A stretch of 64,000 nucleotides of DNA from Marinobacter denitrificans (GTDB lineage: Bacteria > Pseudomonadota > Gammaproteobacteria > Pseudomonadales > Oleiphilaceae). Shown here one piece after another: positions 1-8,730 of this stretch; positions within the stretch are counted from its first letter, which is position 1; every line of letters begins with the position of its first letter. The notes beneath the pieces are model-generated. The model worked only from the letters and a program-made list of their open reading frames with translations. It was not told the DNA's origin and made no database searches. The stretch covers positions 1,116,001-1,180,000 of the forward strand of contig NZ_VMHN01000001.1 of NCBI RefSeq assembly GCF_008795955.1, in the 5' to 3' direction. The position numbers and the translations under genes are program-made.

Positions 1-1205
1 TCGGAGTCTTTGCAGAAGGCATGGATCTTTTCGCGTTCATGCCCTACCGCATCATGAGCGTCATGCAGAACACCACGCTTATGGCCGTTCCACTGTTTAT
101 TTTCATGGGCGTTGTTCTCCAACGCACCAAACTGGCAGCGCAGTTACTGACGTCGATGGGGCGCCTGTTTGGCGGGCTGCCCGGAGGCCTGGCCATTTCC
201 ACCATTCTGGTTGGCGCGCTGCTTGCGGCCTCTACCGGCGTGGTGGGCGCCAGCGTGGTTGCCATGGGCCTGATCTCGTTGCCCGTCATGCTGGCCCACG
301 GTTACGACAAGCGGCTGGCCACAGGCACAATCTGCGGTGCCGGTACCCTGGGCCAGATCGTTCCACCGTCCATCATACTGATTATCCTCGGTGATGTGCT
401 GGGGTTACCGGTTGGGGACCTGTTCAAGGCAGCTGTGATTCCCGGCGTCGTTCTTATCGGGCTATATGTCGTTTACATTCTTGTTCTCACCCGTTTCAAG
501 CCGGAAACTGCCCCGCCAATGCCGGATGACAGCGGCCTGTCACGTGGGAAGGAGATTCAGGCGGCACTGCTTGCCATCATCCCGCCGCTGGCGCTGATTG
601 TGGTTGTACTGGGTTCCATCTTCGCCGGCATCGCCACCCCCACGGAGTCGTCAGCCCTCGGTGGCGTGGGCGCCGTGGTTCTGGCGCTCATCTACCGCCA
701 GTTTTCCTTCCAGATGGTCTGGGACGCTTCCAAGGATACGGTCAAGGTCACCGCCATGGTGTTTGCCATCCTCATTGGTGCAACGGCATTCTCGATGGTG
801 TTCAGCTACACCGGTGGCGACTACCTGCTGGAAGAGTGGATGCTTGCGCTTCCCGGTGAAAAGTGGGGGTTCATCATCCTCGCCATGCTGGTCATCCTGG
901 TGTTGGGCTTTTTCATCGACTTTGTGGAAATTTCCTTCATCATCGTGCCCATTCTGGCGCCGGTGGCGGAAGCACTCGGTATCAACATGCTCTGGTTTGC
1001 CATCCTGATCGCCATGAACCTGCAGACCAGCTTCCTGACCCCCCCGTTCGGGTTCAGTCTGTTCTATCTTAAAGGGGTGTCACCACCCACGGTGCAAACC
1101 ACCGACATATATAAAGGGGTCTTACCTTTTATACTGATGCAGATACTGGTTCTGGCCCTCATTGTCATATTCCCCGAATGGTTTGGCATGAGTTCATCCT
1201 ACTGA
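1..1205 (+). CDS. TRAP transporter large permease, DctM-like (5' end outside window)
   Basis: Large membrane subunit of a tripartite ATP-independent periplasmic (TRAP) transporter, which imports organic acids or similar solutes using an ion gradient. The protein is a run of hydrophobic helices with family-typical stretches: LMAVPLFIFMG near the start, GTLGQIVPPS in the middle and TPPFGFSLFYLKG near the C-terminus. The first in-window ATG is at 21, but the frame is open to the window edge (GVFAEG precedes it) and known family members have more N-terminal sequence, so the gene almost certainly starts upstream. The small permease and binding protein are probably off the left edge. A strong hairpin terminator follows the stop. 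The substrate cannot be told from this subunit. Confidence 0.93.
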   Translation, partial: GVFAEGMDLFAFMPYRIMSVMQNTTLMAVPLFIFMGVVLQRTKLAAQLLTSMGRLFGGLPGGLAISTILVGALLAASTGVVGASVVAMGLISLPVMLAHGYDKRLATGTICGAGTLGQIVPPSIILIILGDVLGLPVGDLFKAAVIPGVVLIGLYVVYILVLTRFKPETAPPMPDDSGLSRGKEIQAALLAIIPPLALIVVVLGSIFAGIATPTESSALGGVGAVVLALIYRQFSFQMVWDASKDTVKVTAMVFAILIGATAFSMVFSYTGGDYLLEEWMLALPGEKWGFIILAMLVILVLGFFIDFVEISFIIVPILAPVAEALGINMLWFAILIAMNLQTSFLTPPFGFSLFYLKGVSPPTVQTTDIYKGVLPFILMQILVLALIVIFPEWFGMSSSY

Positions 1206-1216
1206 CAGCAATAGTA

Positions 1217-1253
1217 GTACCGGGGCCATCCGGCCCCGGTACATCGTCATTTT
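1217..1253 (+). terminator. Rho-independent terminator after TRAP permease gene
   Basis: An 11-bp perfect GC-rich stem (GTACCGGGGCC at 1217-1227 with GGCCCCGGTAC at 1232-1242) and a 4-nt loop lie 12 nt after the stop codon. The following tract (ATCGTCATTTT) is only moderately T-rich. Confidence 0.75.
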
Positions 1254-1449
1254 ACCCTCCCCTATTGGCCCCATAGCCGCCTTCAATTTTCCCTGGATAT
1301 GACAAACAGCGCTTGTTTTCTATACTGAATGGGAATAGGCGAATCTCAGCTGTGATATCGGGACACGCCCTGATGCTGAATCACTGTCGGCTGCAACAAT
1401 GTCGAACTCAGTCCGTGATTAACCAGCTATAAAAGGGAGGCAAGGATTC

Positions 1450-2772
1450 ATGAATGAAAGCACCGCGCGGAAAGCGACCGAGGCCACTGACGACCGGCAT
1501 GAACATAAGCCGCATGTGCTGACGCTGCCGCTGGAAGGCCAGCAGGCAGACAGAGAGCCCCACAGCTATGAGCGCTGGCTGGTGGCCAAGCTGATGAGCA
1601 TGGCTGGCTCTCCCCCGGTGCGGTTTCAGTTATGGAATGATGAACTCATTGAGCCCGAGAAGGGACAGGCGCGCTTCACCCTGAGGCTGGCCGACCCCAA
1701 AGCTTTATTTGCCCTGGTTACAAACCCGAACCTCGCCTTCGGCGACCTCTACGCTGCCGGAAGGCTGCAGGTGGACGGCGATCTGCCGGACTTGATGGAA
1801 GCGCTATACCGCGCTGTTCATCAGGCCAGAGAGCAATGGCCCAAGTGGCTGGAAGCGCTGTGGCGCAATCACAGCCCTCGCTCAACGGGTGTTTCTGAGG
1901 CCAAGGAGAATATTCACCACCACTATGACCTCGGCAACGAGTTCTACCGCCTCTGGCTGGACGAGGCAGAGATGCAGTACACCTGCGCTTACTATGAAAG
2001 CCAGGACCTGACACTGGAACAGGCTCAACTGGCGAAACTGGAACACGTATGCCGCAAGTTACGTCTGAAACCGGGTATGACAGTGGTCGAAGCCGGCTGC
2101 GGATGGGGCGGCCTGGCCCGCTATATGGCCCGCAATTATGGCGTGAAAGTACACTCCTACAATATCTCGACGGAACAGCTGGCTTATGCCCGGGAAGAAG
2201 CGGAGCGCCAGCAGTTGGACCACCTGATCGACTACGTCGAGGACGACTACCGCAATATCAGTGGCCAATACGATGCCTTCGTCTCTATTGGCATGCTGGA
2301 GCATGTGGGCAAAGAAAACTATCAGGCGCTTTCGGCACTCATCCGCCGCTCTCTCAAGCCGGGCGGCATGGCATTGCTGCACAGTATTGGCCGCAATCGG
2401 CCCATGTTGATGAACGCCTGGATCGAGAAGCGTATTTTTCCGGGCGCATACCCACCCAGTATCTCCGAATTCATGGAAATCTGTGAGGGTGGCGGCTTCT
2501 CGGTACTGGATGTCGAGAACCTGCGGCTGCACTACGCCCAGACTCTGACTCACTGGATGGAGCGTTTCCGGAACAGCAGGGGTAAGGTAACGGACATGTA
2601 CGACGAACATTTTGCCAGGGCCTGGGAAATGTACCTGGCTGGCTCCATTGCCGCTTTCCGGGCGGGCGCCCTGCAGCTGTTTCAGGTGGTCTTCACCCAC
2701 GGCGAGAACAACGAACTCCCCCGAACCCGACAAGACCTCTACACTTTCCCTGCCGCTCCGGAGGCCCGGTAA
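1450..2772 (+). CDS. CFA-family SAM-dependent fatty acyl phospholipid methyltransferase
   Basis: Member of the cyclopropane-fatty-acid synthase family, which transfers a methyl group from S-adenosylmethionine to the double bond of membrane lipid acyl chains. The SAM-binding motif VEAGCGWGG is at about residues 213-221. Residues corresponding to the E. coli Cfa active site are present: Cys179 in QYTCAYY, Glu284 in GMLEHVG, His311 in LLHSIG and Tyr362 in LHYAQTL. At 440 aa it is somewhat longer than E. coli Cfa. The start has a good ribosome site (GGGAGG). The stop overlaps the start of the next gene by one base (TAATG), so the two are probably translationally coupled. That neighbour is an FAD reductase, so the product may be a methyl-branched rather than a cyclopropane chain; this is inference. 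Confidence 0.85.
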   Translation: MNESTARKATEATDDRHEHKPHVLTLPLEGQQADREPHSYERWLVAKLMSMAGSPPVRFQLWNDELIEPEKGQARFTLRLADPKALFALVTNPNLAFGDLYAAGRLQVDGDLPDLMEALYRAVHQAREQWPKWLEALWRNHSPRSTGVSEAKENIHHHYDLGNEFYRLWLDEAEMQYTCAYYESQDLTLEQAQLAKLEHVCRKLRLKPGMTVVEAGCGWGGLARYMARNYGVKVHSYNISTEQLAYAREEAERQQLDHLIDYVEDDYRNISGQYDAFVSIGMLEHVGKENYQALSALIRRSLKPGGMALLHSIGRNRPMLMNAWIEKRIFPGAYPPSISEFMEICEGGGFSVLDVENLRLHYAQTLTHWMERFRNSRGKVTDMYDEHFARAWEMYLAGSIAAFRAGALQLFQVVFTHGENNELPRTRQDLYTFPAAPEAR

Positions 2773-3905
2773 TGGAGTATTATGACCTGATCATCGTCGG
2801 CGCCGGGCCTGCCGGATCAACACTGGCCTATGCACTCAGGGACAGCGGCAAGAGAGTCCTGGTTATCGATAAACAGGATTTCCCCCGGGACAAAACCTGT
2901 GCCGGCTGGGTTACACCGGCAGTCATGAAAAGTCTCGACATTGATATCGCCGCCTATGGAGCCCGGCACACCCTTCAACCCATACGAAAATTCCGCATCG
3001 GTATGATGGGGCAGCCCGCTGTGGTCAATGACCATGATGATGTTGTCAGCTACGGTATCCGCCGTTGTGAGTTCGACGCCTATCTGCTGGACCGGGTTAC
3101 GGCGCCGAAACAGCTGAACACGCCGGTCAAGTCCATCGTGCGCAGCGACGGCAACTGGGTGGTTAACGATACCTGGGAGGCACCGCTGATTGTGGGCGCC
3201 GGAGGCCATTTTTGCCCTGTCGCAAAGTTGCTTGGCGATGGGCCAGGCAGCCATGAGACTGTGGTGGCCGCCAAAGAAGTGGAATTCGAAATGACACCGG
3301 CTCAAGCGGAGGTTTGCGAAGCCCGTGGCGACACTCCCGAACTCTGGTTCTGCCGCGATCTGAAGGGCTACGCCTGGGTGTTCCGTAAAGGGAACTTTCT
3401 CAACATCGGTCTTGGAAGGGAGGATAACCACAAGCTCAGCGAACACCTGAATGCCTTTGTGGACGAAATGAAAACAGAAGGCCGTATACCGGCTGATTTG
3501 CCCGGCAGGTTCAAGGGCCATGCCTATCTGTTGTACGCCCATGCAGAAAGACCCCTGGCAGACGACGGCCTGTTACTGATCGGAGATTCCGCTGGCCTGG
3601 CCTACACCCAGAGCGGCGAAGGCATCCGCCCGGCTATTGAGTCAGCCCTGATAGCAGCGGATATTATCCGCGACAGGGAAGATTATTCCGCCCAGTCCCT
3701 GCAACCTTACGGTGAAGCCATAGCACACCGTTTCGGCAACCGGGCAATTGCGCGAGACCAGGGTTGGCAGGTACCGGACTGGGTAAAAATGCCTCTGGCC
3801 AGCACCCTGATGCGATCCCACTGGTTTACCCGAAAGGTCGTCACCGAGAAATGGTTCCTCCATCAGGAGGTGCCGCCGCTTGAATCCGTGGTGACCGATA
3901 ACTGA
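2772..3905 (+). CDS. NAD(P)/FAD-dependent oxidoreductase, geranylgeranyl reductase family
   Basis: Flavoprotein with an N-terminal dinucleotide-binding fold (GAGPAG at residues 10-15), the family signature FPRDKTCAGWVTP at about 37-49, and a C-terminal FAD-contact segment GDSAGLAYTQSGEG. This matches geranylgeranyl reductase-like and halogenase-like flavoproteins that reduce or oxidise lipid substrates. Its start overlaps the stop of the CFA-type methyltransferase gene by one base, and a strong terminator follows, making a two-gene operon. No terpenoid genes are nearby, so a role in reducing a methylated fatty acyl intermediate is more likely than prenyl reduction, but this is inferred from context only. 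Confidence 0.8.
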   Translation: MEYYDLIIVGAGPAGSTLAYALRDSGKRVLVIDKQDFPRDKTCAGWVTPAVMKSLDIDIAAYGARHTLQPIRKFRIGMMGQPAVVNDHDDVVSYGIRRCEFDAYLLDRVTAPKQLNTPVKSIVRSDGNWVVNDTWEAPLIVGAGGHFCPVAKLLGDGPGSHETVVAAKEVEFEMTPAQAEVCEARGDTPELWFCRDLKGYAWVFRKGNFLNIGLGREDNHKLSEHLNAFVDEMKTEGRIPADLPGRFKGHAYLLYAHAERPLADDGLLLIGDSAGLAYTQSGEGIRPAIESALIAADIIRDREDYSAQSLQPYGEAIAHRFGNRAIARDQGWQVPDWVKMPLASTLMRSHWFTRKVVTEKWFLHQEVPPLESVVTDN

Positions 3906-3913
3906 CCTGAAAA

Positions 3914-3943
3914 AAAGATGGCGACCCTCAGGTCGCCATCTTT
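3914..3943. terminator. Bidirectional terminator between convergent genes
   Basis: Perfect 13-bp stem (AAAGATGGCGACC at 3914-3926 with GGTCGCCATCTTT at 3931-3943) and a 4-nt loop. Six A residues precede it and a short T tract closes it, so it can terminate both the plus-strand reductase operon and the minus-strand dps gene. Confidence 0.85.
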
Positions 3944-3973
3944 CGCAGGATTATGGGTTAGAAGCGGACTGAC

Positions 3974-4447
3974 TTACTGACCCAGATAGCTGCGGTACAT
4001 CCAGACGGTTTTTTCCTGCTGGGAAATGTAGTCGCTCATCAGTGCCACAGTACCCTCGTCGTCTGCATCACCGGCCAGGTGAAGCAACTCGCGCTGCTTG
4101 CCAATCAGTTTGGCAAAGCTCTCAACAATGTTCTCCACCGCATCCTTGCCATCGGCAACGTCTTTACGCTCAGGCACTTCTGACTTTTCAATGTATGTGC
4201 TGTACGCGTGTGCTGGACGATGACCAAGCGTGAGCACCCGCTCCGCAATCTCATCAATTTTCAGCAGCAGGTCGTCGTAGAGCTCCTCGAACTTGGCGTG
4301 CAGCTCGAAAAAATTGTCGCCTTTGATATTCCAGTGATAACCGCGCACGTTCATGTAGAAAATCTGGTAGTTGGACAGCAGATCGTTCAGTGAATTCGCC
4401 AGTTGTTGAGTCTTTTCAGTATCCAGACCGATAAAATTCTTGCTCAT
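3974..4447 (-). CDS. dps: Dps-family DNA-protecting ferritin
   Basis: DNA-binding protein from starved cells: a dodecameric mini-ferritin that oxidises and stores iron and protects DNA from peroxide. The 157-aa length is normal. The ferroxidase signature is visible in RGYHWNIKGDNFFELH (His38, His50) followed by FEELYDD and KIDEIAERVL. The start has a clear AAGGAG ribosome site. It is a single gene facing away from the DUF2061 gene. An ATAG-n7-CTAT dyad about 125 bp upstream could be an OxyR half-operator. Confidence 0.93.
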   Translation of the reverse strand: MSKNFIGLDTEKTQQLANSLNDLLSNYQIFYMNVRGYHWNIKGDNFFELHAKFEELYDDLLLKIDEIAERVLTLGHRPAHAYSTYIEKSEVPERKDVADGKDAVENIVESFAKLIGKQRELLHLAGDADDEGTVALMSDYISQQEKTVWMYRSYLGQ

Positions 4448-4571
4448 AACGTGTCTCCTTGACTGTTATCCGAATGTGATGGTTAAAACAATAACGAGAT
4501 GCCAGCGATAGGTAAAGGAAAATGAAGCAATCCATCCTATAGCCAATAGCAATAGCTCACTTCACCGGATG

Positions 4572-4586
4572 ATAGTAAAGAACTAT
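4572..4586. promoter_or_regulatory. Possible OxyR half-operator upstream of dps
   Basis: ATAG, seven bases, CTAT (4572-4575 and 4583-4586). This is one half of the ATAG-n7-CTAT-n7-ATAG-n7-CTAT pattern described for OxyR; the second half is not visible. It lies between divergent dps and the DUF2061 gene. Peroxide control of dps is common, but this call rests on one dyad. Confidence 0.3.
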
Positions 4587-4670
4587 AGATTTTCTTCAGA
4601 TAATTAATTTTTAAATGGTTATCAGTTGCGATTAAATGTATTCGTAGTCACTCAACAGGCAGAGCCGATC

Positions 4671-4946
4671 ATGAGTACCCTGAAAATGTTTGTTCATAAC
4701 CATGGAACCAAGGGTGACAACTCCCTGTTAAAAACGATCACCTTTGCGATGACCCACTTCACCGTGGCGTTTGCTGTTGCCTACCTGCTGACCGGCGATA
4801 TCTTTATAGGCAGTCTGATTGCCATGGTTGAACCGGCCATTAACACGGTTGCCTATTTCTTCCATGAGAAGATATGGGCCCGCAAACAGCAGATTGCAAG
4901 GGGGGCCGACAAGAACGCTCCTGGCCCGGTTGCCAGGAGCTTCTGA
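4671..4946 (+). CDS. DUF2061 small membrane protein
   Basis: Small (91 aa) inner-membrane protein of the DUF2061 family, function unknown. It has two hydrophobic segments, around ITFAMTHFTVAFAVAYLL and IGSLIAMVEPAINTVAYFF, followed by the typical HEKIWAR. The ATG at 4671 is preferred over an in-frame TTG at 4626 because the family begins close to this point. The upstream ribosome site is weak. It is convergent with the dihydrolipoyl dehydrogenase-like gene. Confidence 0.75.
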   Translation: MSTLKMFVHNHGTKGDNSLLKTITFAMTHFTVAFAVAYLLTGDIFIGSLIAMVEPAINTVAYFFHEKIWARKQQIARGADKNAPGPVARSF

Positions 4947-4964
4947 AACCGGCTCTCACTGAGG

Positions 4965-6407
4965 TTAGCCACCGGGTCCGCAATCGAGGCACTGCTCAAC
5001 AGGCCGAGGCCCGATATCAAGGTTGCGGTTGAGATCCCGTAGGGCTGTCCTGAGCCCCTCTTCGATGACCGGATGGTAAAATGGCATTTCGAGCATTTCA
5101 CTCACCGTCATGCGCTTCTGCGCAGCCCAGGCCAGCAGGTGGCCGATATGTTCTGCGGCGGGGCCAAACATCTCCGCGCCAAGAAACAGGCCGCTGCCTC
5201 TTTCGCCGTATAAATGTAACAACCCCCTGTTGGCACCAATAACGCGGCTACGACCCTGCCCTTCAAATGACAACTTGCCGACGGCGTAACTGCCCTTGCA
5301 CCGTTCCTCGACTTCCTTGAGAGTCATGCCCACAGTGGCAATCTGCGGGTCGGTAAACACAATACCCAGCGGTACCCGCCGCAGTCCTGCCCTCACGTCC
5401 GGGTAACGGCCCGCATTATCGCCGGCAATGCGCCCCTCATCAGCTGCTTCATGCAGTAACGGTGTATCATTGTTGGCATCGCCCGCAATGAATATGTGAC
5501 TATCTCCGCACTGAAGTGTGTATGGGTCGAACAAGGGTGAGCCCCGGTCATCCTGGGCAATATCGGCATTCTGAATGTCCAGCCCATCCACGTTCGGGCG
5601 CCGCCCCGTAGCCGCCAACAGGTAGTCAAAGGTTTCCGTAGTATCACCACGATCCTGATCCGCAAACCGGATACGGACACCTTCGTCTGTCCTTTCCACT
5701 GACTGCACGTCGGAATCTGCATCCAGGGCAAACTCCTCATTGAAAGACGCCAGCGCGCATTTCCGAATGGTATCCTCCTGAAGCGGACCAACCCCACCAC
5801 TGACGCCAAACATCCGCACCCGAACGCCCAGCCGGCTCAGCGCCTGCCCCAGCTCCAGACCAATAATGCCGGGGCCGAATACCGCCACCGATTGCGGCAG
5901 ATCCTCCCACTCAAACACGTCATCGCTCACCACCAGTCGATCCTCCGCGTCCTTGAGAAAACCGGGGATATTCGGCCGGGAGCCGGTTGCGATAACCACC
6001 CGCCCGGCTTCAACTTCCAGGTTATCTCCGACCACCATTCGGTGAGGTGACAGAAACCGGGCGTGACCGCGGATACGATGCGCCTCGGGAAACCCCTCAA
6101 CGGCTTCCACTACAAAATTGACGAAACGGTCCCGTTCTTTCCGCACCCTGGCCAAAACCGCCTTGCCATCAATGTGGATCTCACCGGCGTGCACGCCGAA
6201 CATCGGCGCCTTTTGCAGGTGATGGGCACTGTCTGCTGCTGCAATCAACAGCTTGCTGGGCATACAGCCCACCCTGGCACAGGTGGTCCCATAGGGGCCG
6301 CCCTCAATCATCACAACATTATCTGTGTGCTTGCGGGCGGCACGGTAAGCACCCATGCCGGCCGTGCCCGCTCCGATAATCGCGACATCTACCTTGCGTT
6401 TTTCCAT
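4965..6407 (-). CDS. Dihydrolipoyl dehydrogenase-like flavoprotein disulfide reductase
   Basis: Class I pyridine nucleotide-disulfide oxidoreductase, 480 aa. FAD-binding GAGTAGMG is at residues 12-19, the redox disulfide CARVGC at 43-48, an NAD-binding [10 protein letters not shown] segment in the middle, and the C-terminal dimerisation region with HPVIEE (His445). This fits dihydrolipoamide dehydrogenase, the E3 enzyme, but the usual HPTxSE active-site motif is changed and no 2-oxoacid dehydrogenase genes are adjacent. It may therefore act on another disulfide. The tail carries a second Cys pair (CLDC) close to the C-terminus. It stands alone between an unrelated membrane gene and divergent lysE. 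Confidence 0.82.
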   Translation of the reverse strand: MEKRKVDVAIIGAGTAGMGAYRAARKHTDNVVMIEGGPYGTTCARVGCMPSKLLIAAADSAHHLQKAPMFGVHAGEIHIDGKAVLARVRKERDRFVNFVVEAVEGFPEAHRIRGHARFLSPHRMVVGDNLEVEAGRVVIATGSRPNIPGFLKDAEDRLVVSDDVFEWEDLPQSVAVFGPGIIGLELGQALSRLGVRVRMFGVSGGVGPLQEDTIRKCALASFNEEFALDADSDVQSVERTDEGVRIRFADQDRGDTTETFDYLLAATGRRPNVDGLDIQNADIAQDDRGSPLFDPYTLQCGDSHIFIAGDANNDTPLLHEAADEGRIAGDNAGRYPDVRAGLRRVPLGIVFTDPQIATVGMTLKEVEERCKGSYAVGKLSFEGQGRSRVIGANRGLLHLYGERGSGLFLGAEMFGPAAEHIGHLLAWAAQKRMTVSEMLEMPFYHPVIEEGLRTALRDLNRNLDIGPRPVEQCLDCGPGG

Positions 6408-6575
6408 GTCAACAACTCCTGGCCGTCGGAATGTTTCACTTGCCTGAGTATAGAGGGGATATCCGGTAATGGTTCAGTTCCTGACCGGAACACTTTGCGC
6501 ATCTGTGCAGGACTTTTTGTTCCTGACCTTCTAGACTGACATCCTGCCCCGGAATTCCCCCAGGAGACAACAGGC

Positions 6576-7232
6576 ATGCAAATTTACTGGCCGGAGTTCG
6601 TTACCGTTGCCCTCGTTCACTTCCTCGCCGTTGCCAGCCCCGGCCCGGACTTTGCCGTGATGCTCCGCCAGGCCCTTTGCCAGAGCCGTCGCAACGCCCT
6701 GCTTACCGCCTTTGGCATCGGCACGGGCATACTCGTCCACGTCGGTTATTCTCTGCTGGGCATCGGCCTGATCATCCAGCAATCCCTGGTATTATTCAGT
6801 ATTCTCAAGGTTGTCGGAGCGCTGTACCTCACCTGGATTGCAATCCAGTGCCTGCGTTCGAAAGCCGGCGGTATTCATGTGGAGACTGCAAATAGTGAGC
6901 GACAATCCGGCCTGGCAGCCTATCGGCTGGGTTTTCTGACTAATACGCTGAATCCGAAAGCAACCCTGTTCTTCGTTTCGTTATTTTCGGTGATTATCAG
7001 CCCGGGCACACCGATTGCCATCCAGTCTGCCTACGGCATCTATATGGCGGTGGCGACAGGACTGTGGTTTGTGGCAGTAGCGGTGTTCTTCACGCTGCCC
7101 CAGATTCGCAAGGGGTTTAACCGCTTCGGCTACTGGCTGGACCGCCTGATGGGAGGCGTCTTACTGTTGCTCGCCGGGCAGTTGCTGTTTTCAACGGTTT
7201 CCGGAGAAGGAAGCATTCAGGGTAAAGAGTGA
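6576..7232 (+). CDS. LysE/RhtB-family amino acid exporter
   Basis: Inner-membrane exporter of the LysE/RhtB superfamily, which pumps out amino acids such as homoserine, threonine or leucine. Length (218 aa) and a six-helix hydrophobic profile are typical. The family motif ASPGPDFAVMLRQAL is at about residues 20-34, and LGFLTNTLNPKATLFF follows mid-protein. A good ribosome site (CAGGAGA) precedes the ATG. The gene is convergent with the DAHP synthase gene, and the gap is filled by palindromic element A. The substrate is not predictable. Confidence 0.9.
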   Translation: MQIYWPEFVTVALVHFLAVASPGPDFAVMLRQALCQSRRNALLTAFGIGTGILVHVGYSLLGIGLIIQQSLVLFSILKVVGALYLTWIAIQCLRSKAGGIHVETANSERQSGLAAYRLGFLTNTLNPKATLFFVSLFSVIISPGTPIAIQSAYGIYMAVATGLWFVAVAVFFTLPQIRKGFNRFGYWLDRLMGGVLLLLAGQLLFSTVSGEGSIQGKE

Positions 7233-7267
7233 CCTGAGATGCTCAGGCCAAACCGACCAGGCCCGGG

Positions 7268-7378
7268 GCGCCGGTTTGTAGGCCTCTTCCAGAACCGTGG
7301 AGCGCCAGGGATGGCGCGACCGAGCCCTACAGGGACGTATTTACGGGCGTGTTCTGGAAGAGGCCTACAGACCGGCGC
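7268..7378. repeat. Palindromic element A (covarying-arm family)
   Basis: A 28-nt left arm (7268-7295) pairs with a right arm (7351-7378) at 27 of 28 positions. The arms enclose a 55-nt core with an inner hairpin (GCGCC, loop AGGGAT, GGCGC at 7302-7317) and the box CTACAGGGACGTATTTACGG. It lies between convergent lysE and aroF, ending 17 bp before the aroF stop, and could act as a terminator for both. It shares core but not full arm sequence with elements B-E. Confidence 0.9.
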
Positions 7379-7395
7379 ATGCACCAGAGTCTGAT

Positions 7396-8454
7396 TCACA
7401 GGCTACGCAACAGCTCTTCCGTCTGCTTCCAGCTGATGCAGGGGTCCGTCAGCGAGCAGCCGTAGAGCAAATCGTCGCTGTCATTCTGGCGCCCTTCTTC
7501 AAGAAAACTTTCCAACATCAAGCCAACGATATTCTGGTTGCCAGACCGCTTCTGGGCGATCACTTCCCTGGCAATCTCCAGTTGCCGCGCTGACTGCTTC
7601 TGGGCATTGTCATGGCTGCAATCAACCATAACCGAAGCAGAAACGCCGGCCGTAAATAAAGCTTCTGTTGACGCCCTGATACTTTCCTCATCGTAATTAG
7701 TAATGCCCCGCCCACCACGCAATACAAGGTGAGTATCGGGATTGCCTTGTGTTGTAATCATCGCCGGAGCGCCATTGCTGCCCACACCGAACCGGTGATG
7801 AGGATGGGCCGCTGATTTCATGGCATTGATCGCCACGCCGATACTGCCGTCGGTGCCGTTCTTGAAACCCGTTGGCATTGGCAGGCCGCTGACCAGCTCC
7901 CGGTGGACCTGGGACTCTGTGGTGCGGGCGCCAATGGCGGTCCAGCTGACGAGGTCGCCAAGGTAGTCCATGGCAAACGGGCTGAGGGCTTCCGTGGCCA
8001 GGGGCAGGCCCATGTCTGACAGGTTAAGGAGCAGGCGACGCGAACGCAGCAGGCCTTCGTTAAGGTCACCGGTACCGGTGCGTTCGGGATCGTAGAGCAG
8101 GCCTTTCCAGCCGACGGTTGTACGGGGCTTTTCGAGGTAGGCTCGCATTGTAATCAGGAAACGATCACTGACATCGTCCGCCAGCTTTTTCAGCTTTTCG
8201 CCATACTCCAGTGCTGCCACTTCGTCATGTATGGAACAAGGCCCGATAACCACCAGCGTTCTCGGGTCCTCACCGTGCAAAACTCGGCGTATGGCCTCCC
8301 TATGCTGGTCTATCTGCGCCTGCACCTTGTTGGAAAGCGGCAGGCTGGCGCGAAGGTCCGCCGGTGTCGGCAGCAGAACCTCCCCGCTTGTGCCCTCCAC
8401 CCGGCGCGGCCGGTCGGCTTCGTGCACTGTCTCGATATTCAGCGACATGTTCAT
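7396..8454 (-). CDS. aroF: 3-deoxy-7-phosphoheptulonate (DAHP) synthase, class I
   Basis: First step of the shikimate pathway: condenses phosphoenolpyruvate and erythrose 4-phosphate. Length (352 aa) matches the AroFGH family. Family segments include VVIGPCSIHD, RAYLEKPRTTVGWKGL, SWTAIGARTTESQ, HLVLRGG and VDCSHDNAQK. Which aromatic amino acid inhibits it cannot be told from sequence alone, and aroF is used generically. The gene has a long leader with a small ORF ending in a Trp codon and a terminator hairpin, pointing to attenuation by tryptophan. Its product feeds both the trp genes and the dihydroxybenzoate needed for petrobactin elsewhere in this window. Confidence 0.93.
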   Translation of the reverse strand: MNMSLNIETVHEADRPRRVEGTSGEVLLPTPADLRASLPLSNKVQAQIDQHREAIRRVLHGEDPRTLVVIGPCSIHDEVAALEYGEKLKKLADDVSDRFLITMRAYLEKPRTTVGWKGLLYDPERTGTGDLNEGLLRSRRLLLNLSDMGLPLATEALSPFAMDYLGDLVSWTAIGARTTESQVHRELVSGLPMPTGFKNGTDGSIGVAINAMKSAAHPHHRFGVGSNGAPAMITTQGNPDTHLVLRGGRGITNYDEESIRASTEALFTAGVSASVMVDCSHDNAQKQSARQLEIAREVIAQKRSGNQNIVGLMLESFLEEGRQNDSDDLLYGCSLTDPCISWKQTEELLRSL

Positions 8455-8486
8455 GGTCAGTGTTCCCGTTTCCCTGTATCAGAATC

Positions 8487-8520
8487 AAAAAAGCCCCGGC
8501 TGGGCTACCAGTCGGGGCTT
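8487..8520 (-). terminator. Attenuator hairpin in the aroF leader
   Basis: Read on the minus strand: AAGCCCCG (8520-8513), A, CTGG (8511-8508), loop TAGC, CCAG (8503-8500), C, CGGGGCTT (8498-8491), then four more T. That is a 12-bp stem with one A-C mismatch and a U tract, an intrinsic terminator. It sits 33 nt before the aroF start with no complete gene between it and the promoter, so it should control aroF rather than end another gene. The loop contains the UAG stop of the leader ORF and the stem contains its Trp codon. Confidence 0.75.
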
Positions 8521-8621
8521 TTTGAGTCCGGTGGCAGCCTGGGTTTCTGCCGGGCTGCCTTCCTCGTTGTTCGGTCGATGAAGATCTTACGGGCGGCCCG
8601 GGCTCTGGCTAAAATAGCCAT
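8505..8621 (-). CDS. Putative aroF leader peptide ending in Trp
   Basis: Small ORF of 38 codons between the predicted aroF promoter and the aroF start. It begins MAILARARAARKIF and ends SPDW followed by UAG. The final UGG-UAG lies in the terminator hairpin, so a ribosome held at Trp would block hairpin formation. A GGTGG sequence upstream could serve as the ribosome site. A longer version of the same frame starts at 8690. Leader function is inferred from position and structure. Confidence 0.55.
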   Translation of the reverse strand: MAILARARAARKIFIDRTTRKAARQKPRLPPDSKSPDW

Positions 8622-8730
8622 AACCAAACCACCAGAAAAACACAGCAGCGACCGCAGCTGCCGGTTTTTCACCGAAAGCTTGCAGAACATTCAATTGACA
8701 GGTCGCGTGTGTCGTCTTCATGCTTTCCAA

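Noticed and set aside
7268..7378. Element A as a tRNA or other structured RNA gene
   Set aside because: The fold is one long hairpin with a small inner hairpin, without cloverleaf or T-loop sequences.
8487..8520. Hairpin as a plus-strand terminator
   Set aside because: No plus-strand gene ends before it; on the minus strand it sits in the aroF leader with a better T tract.
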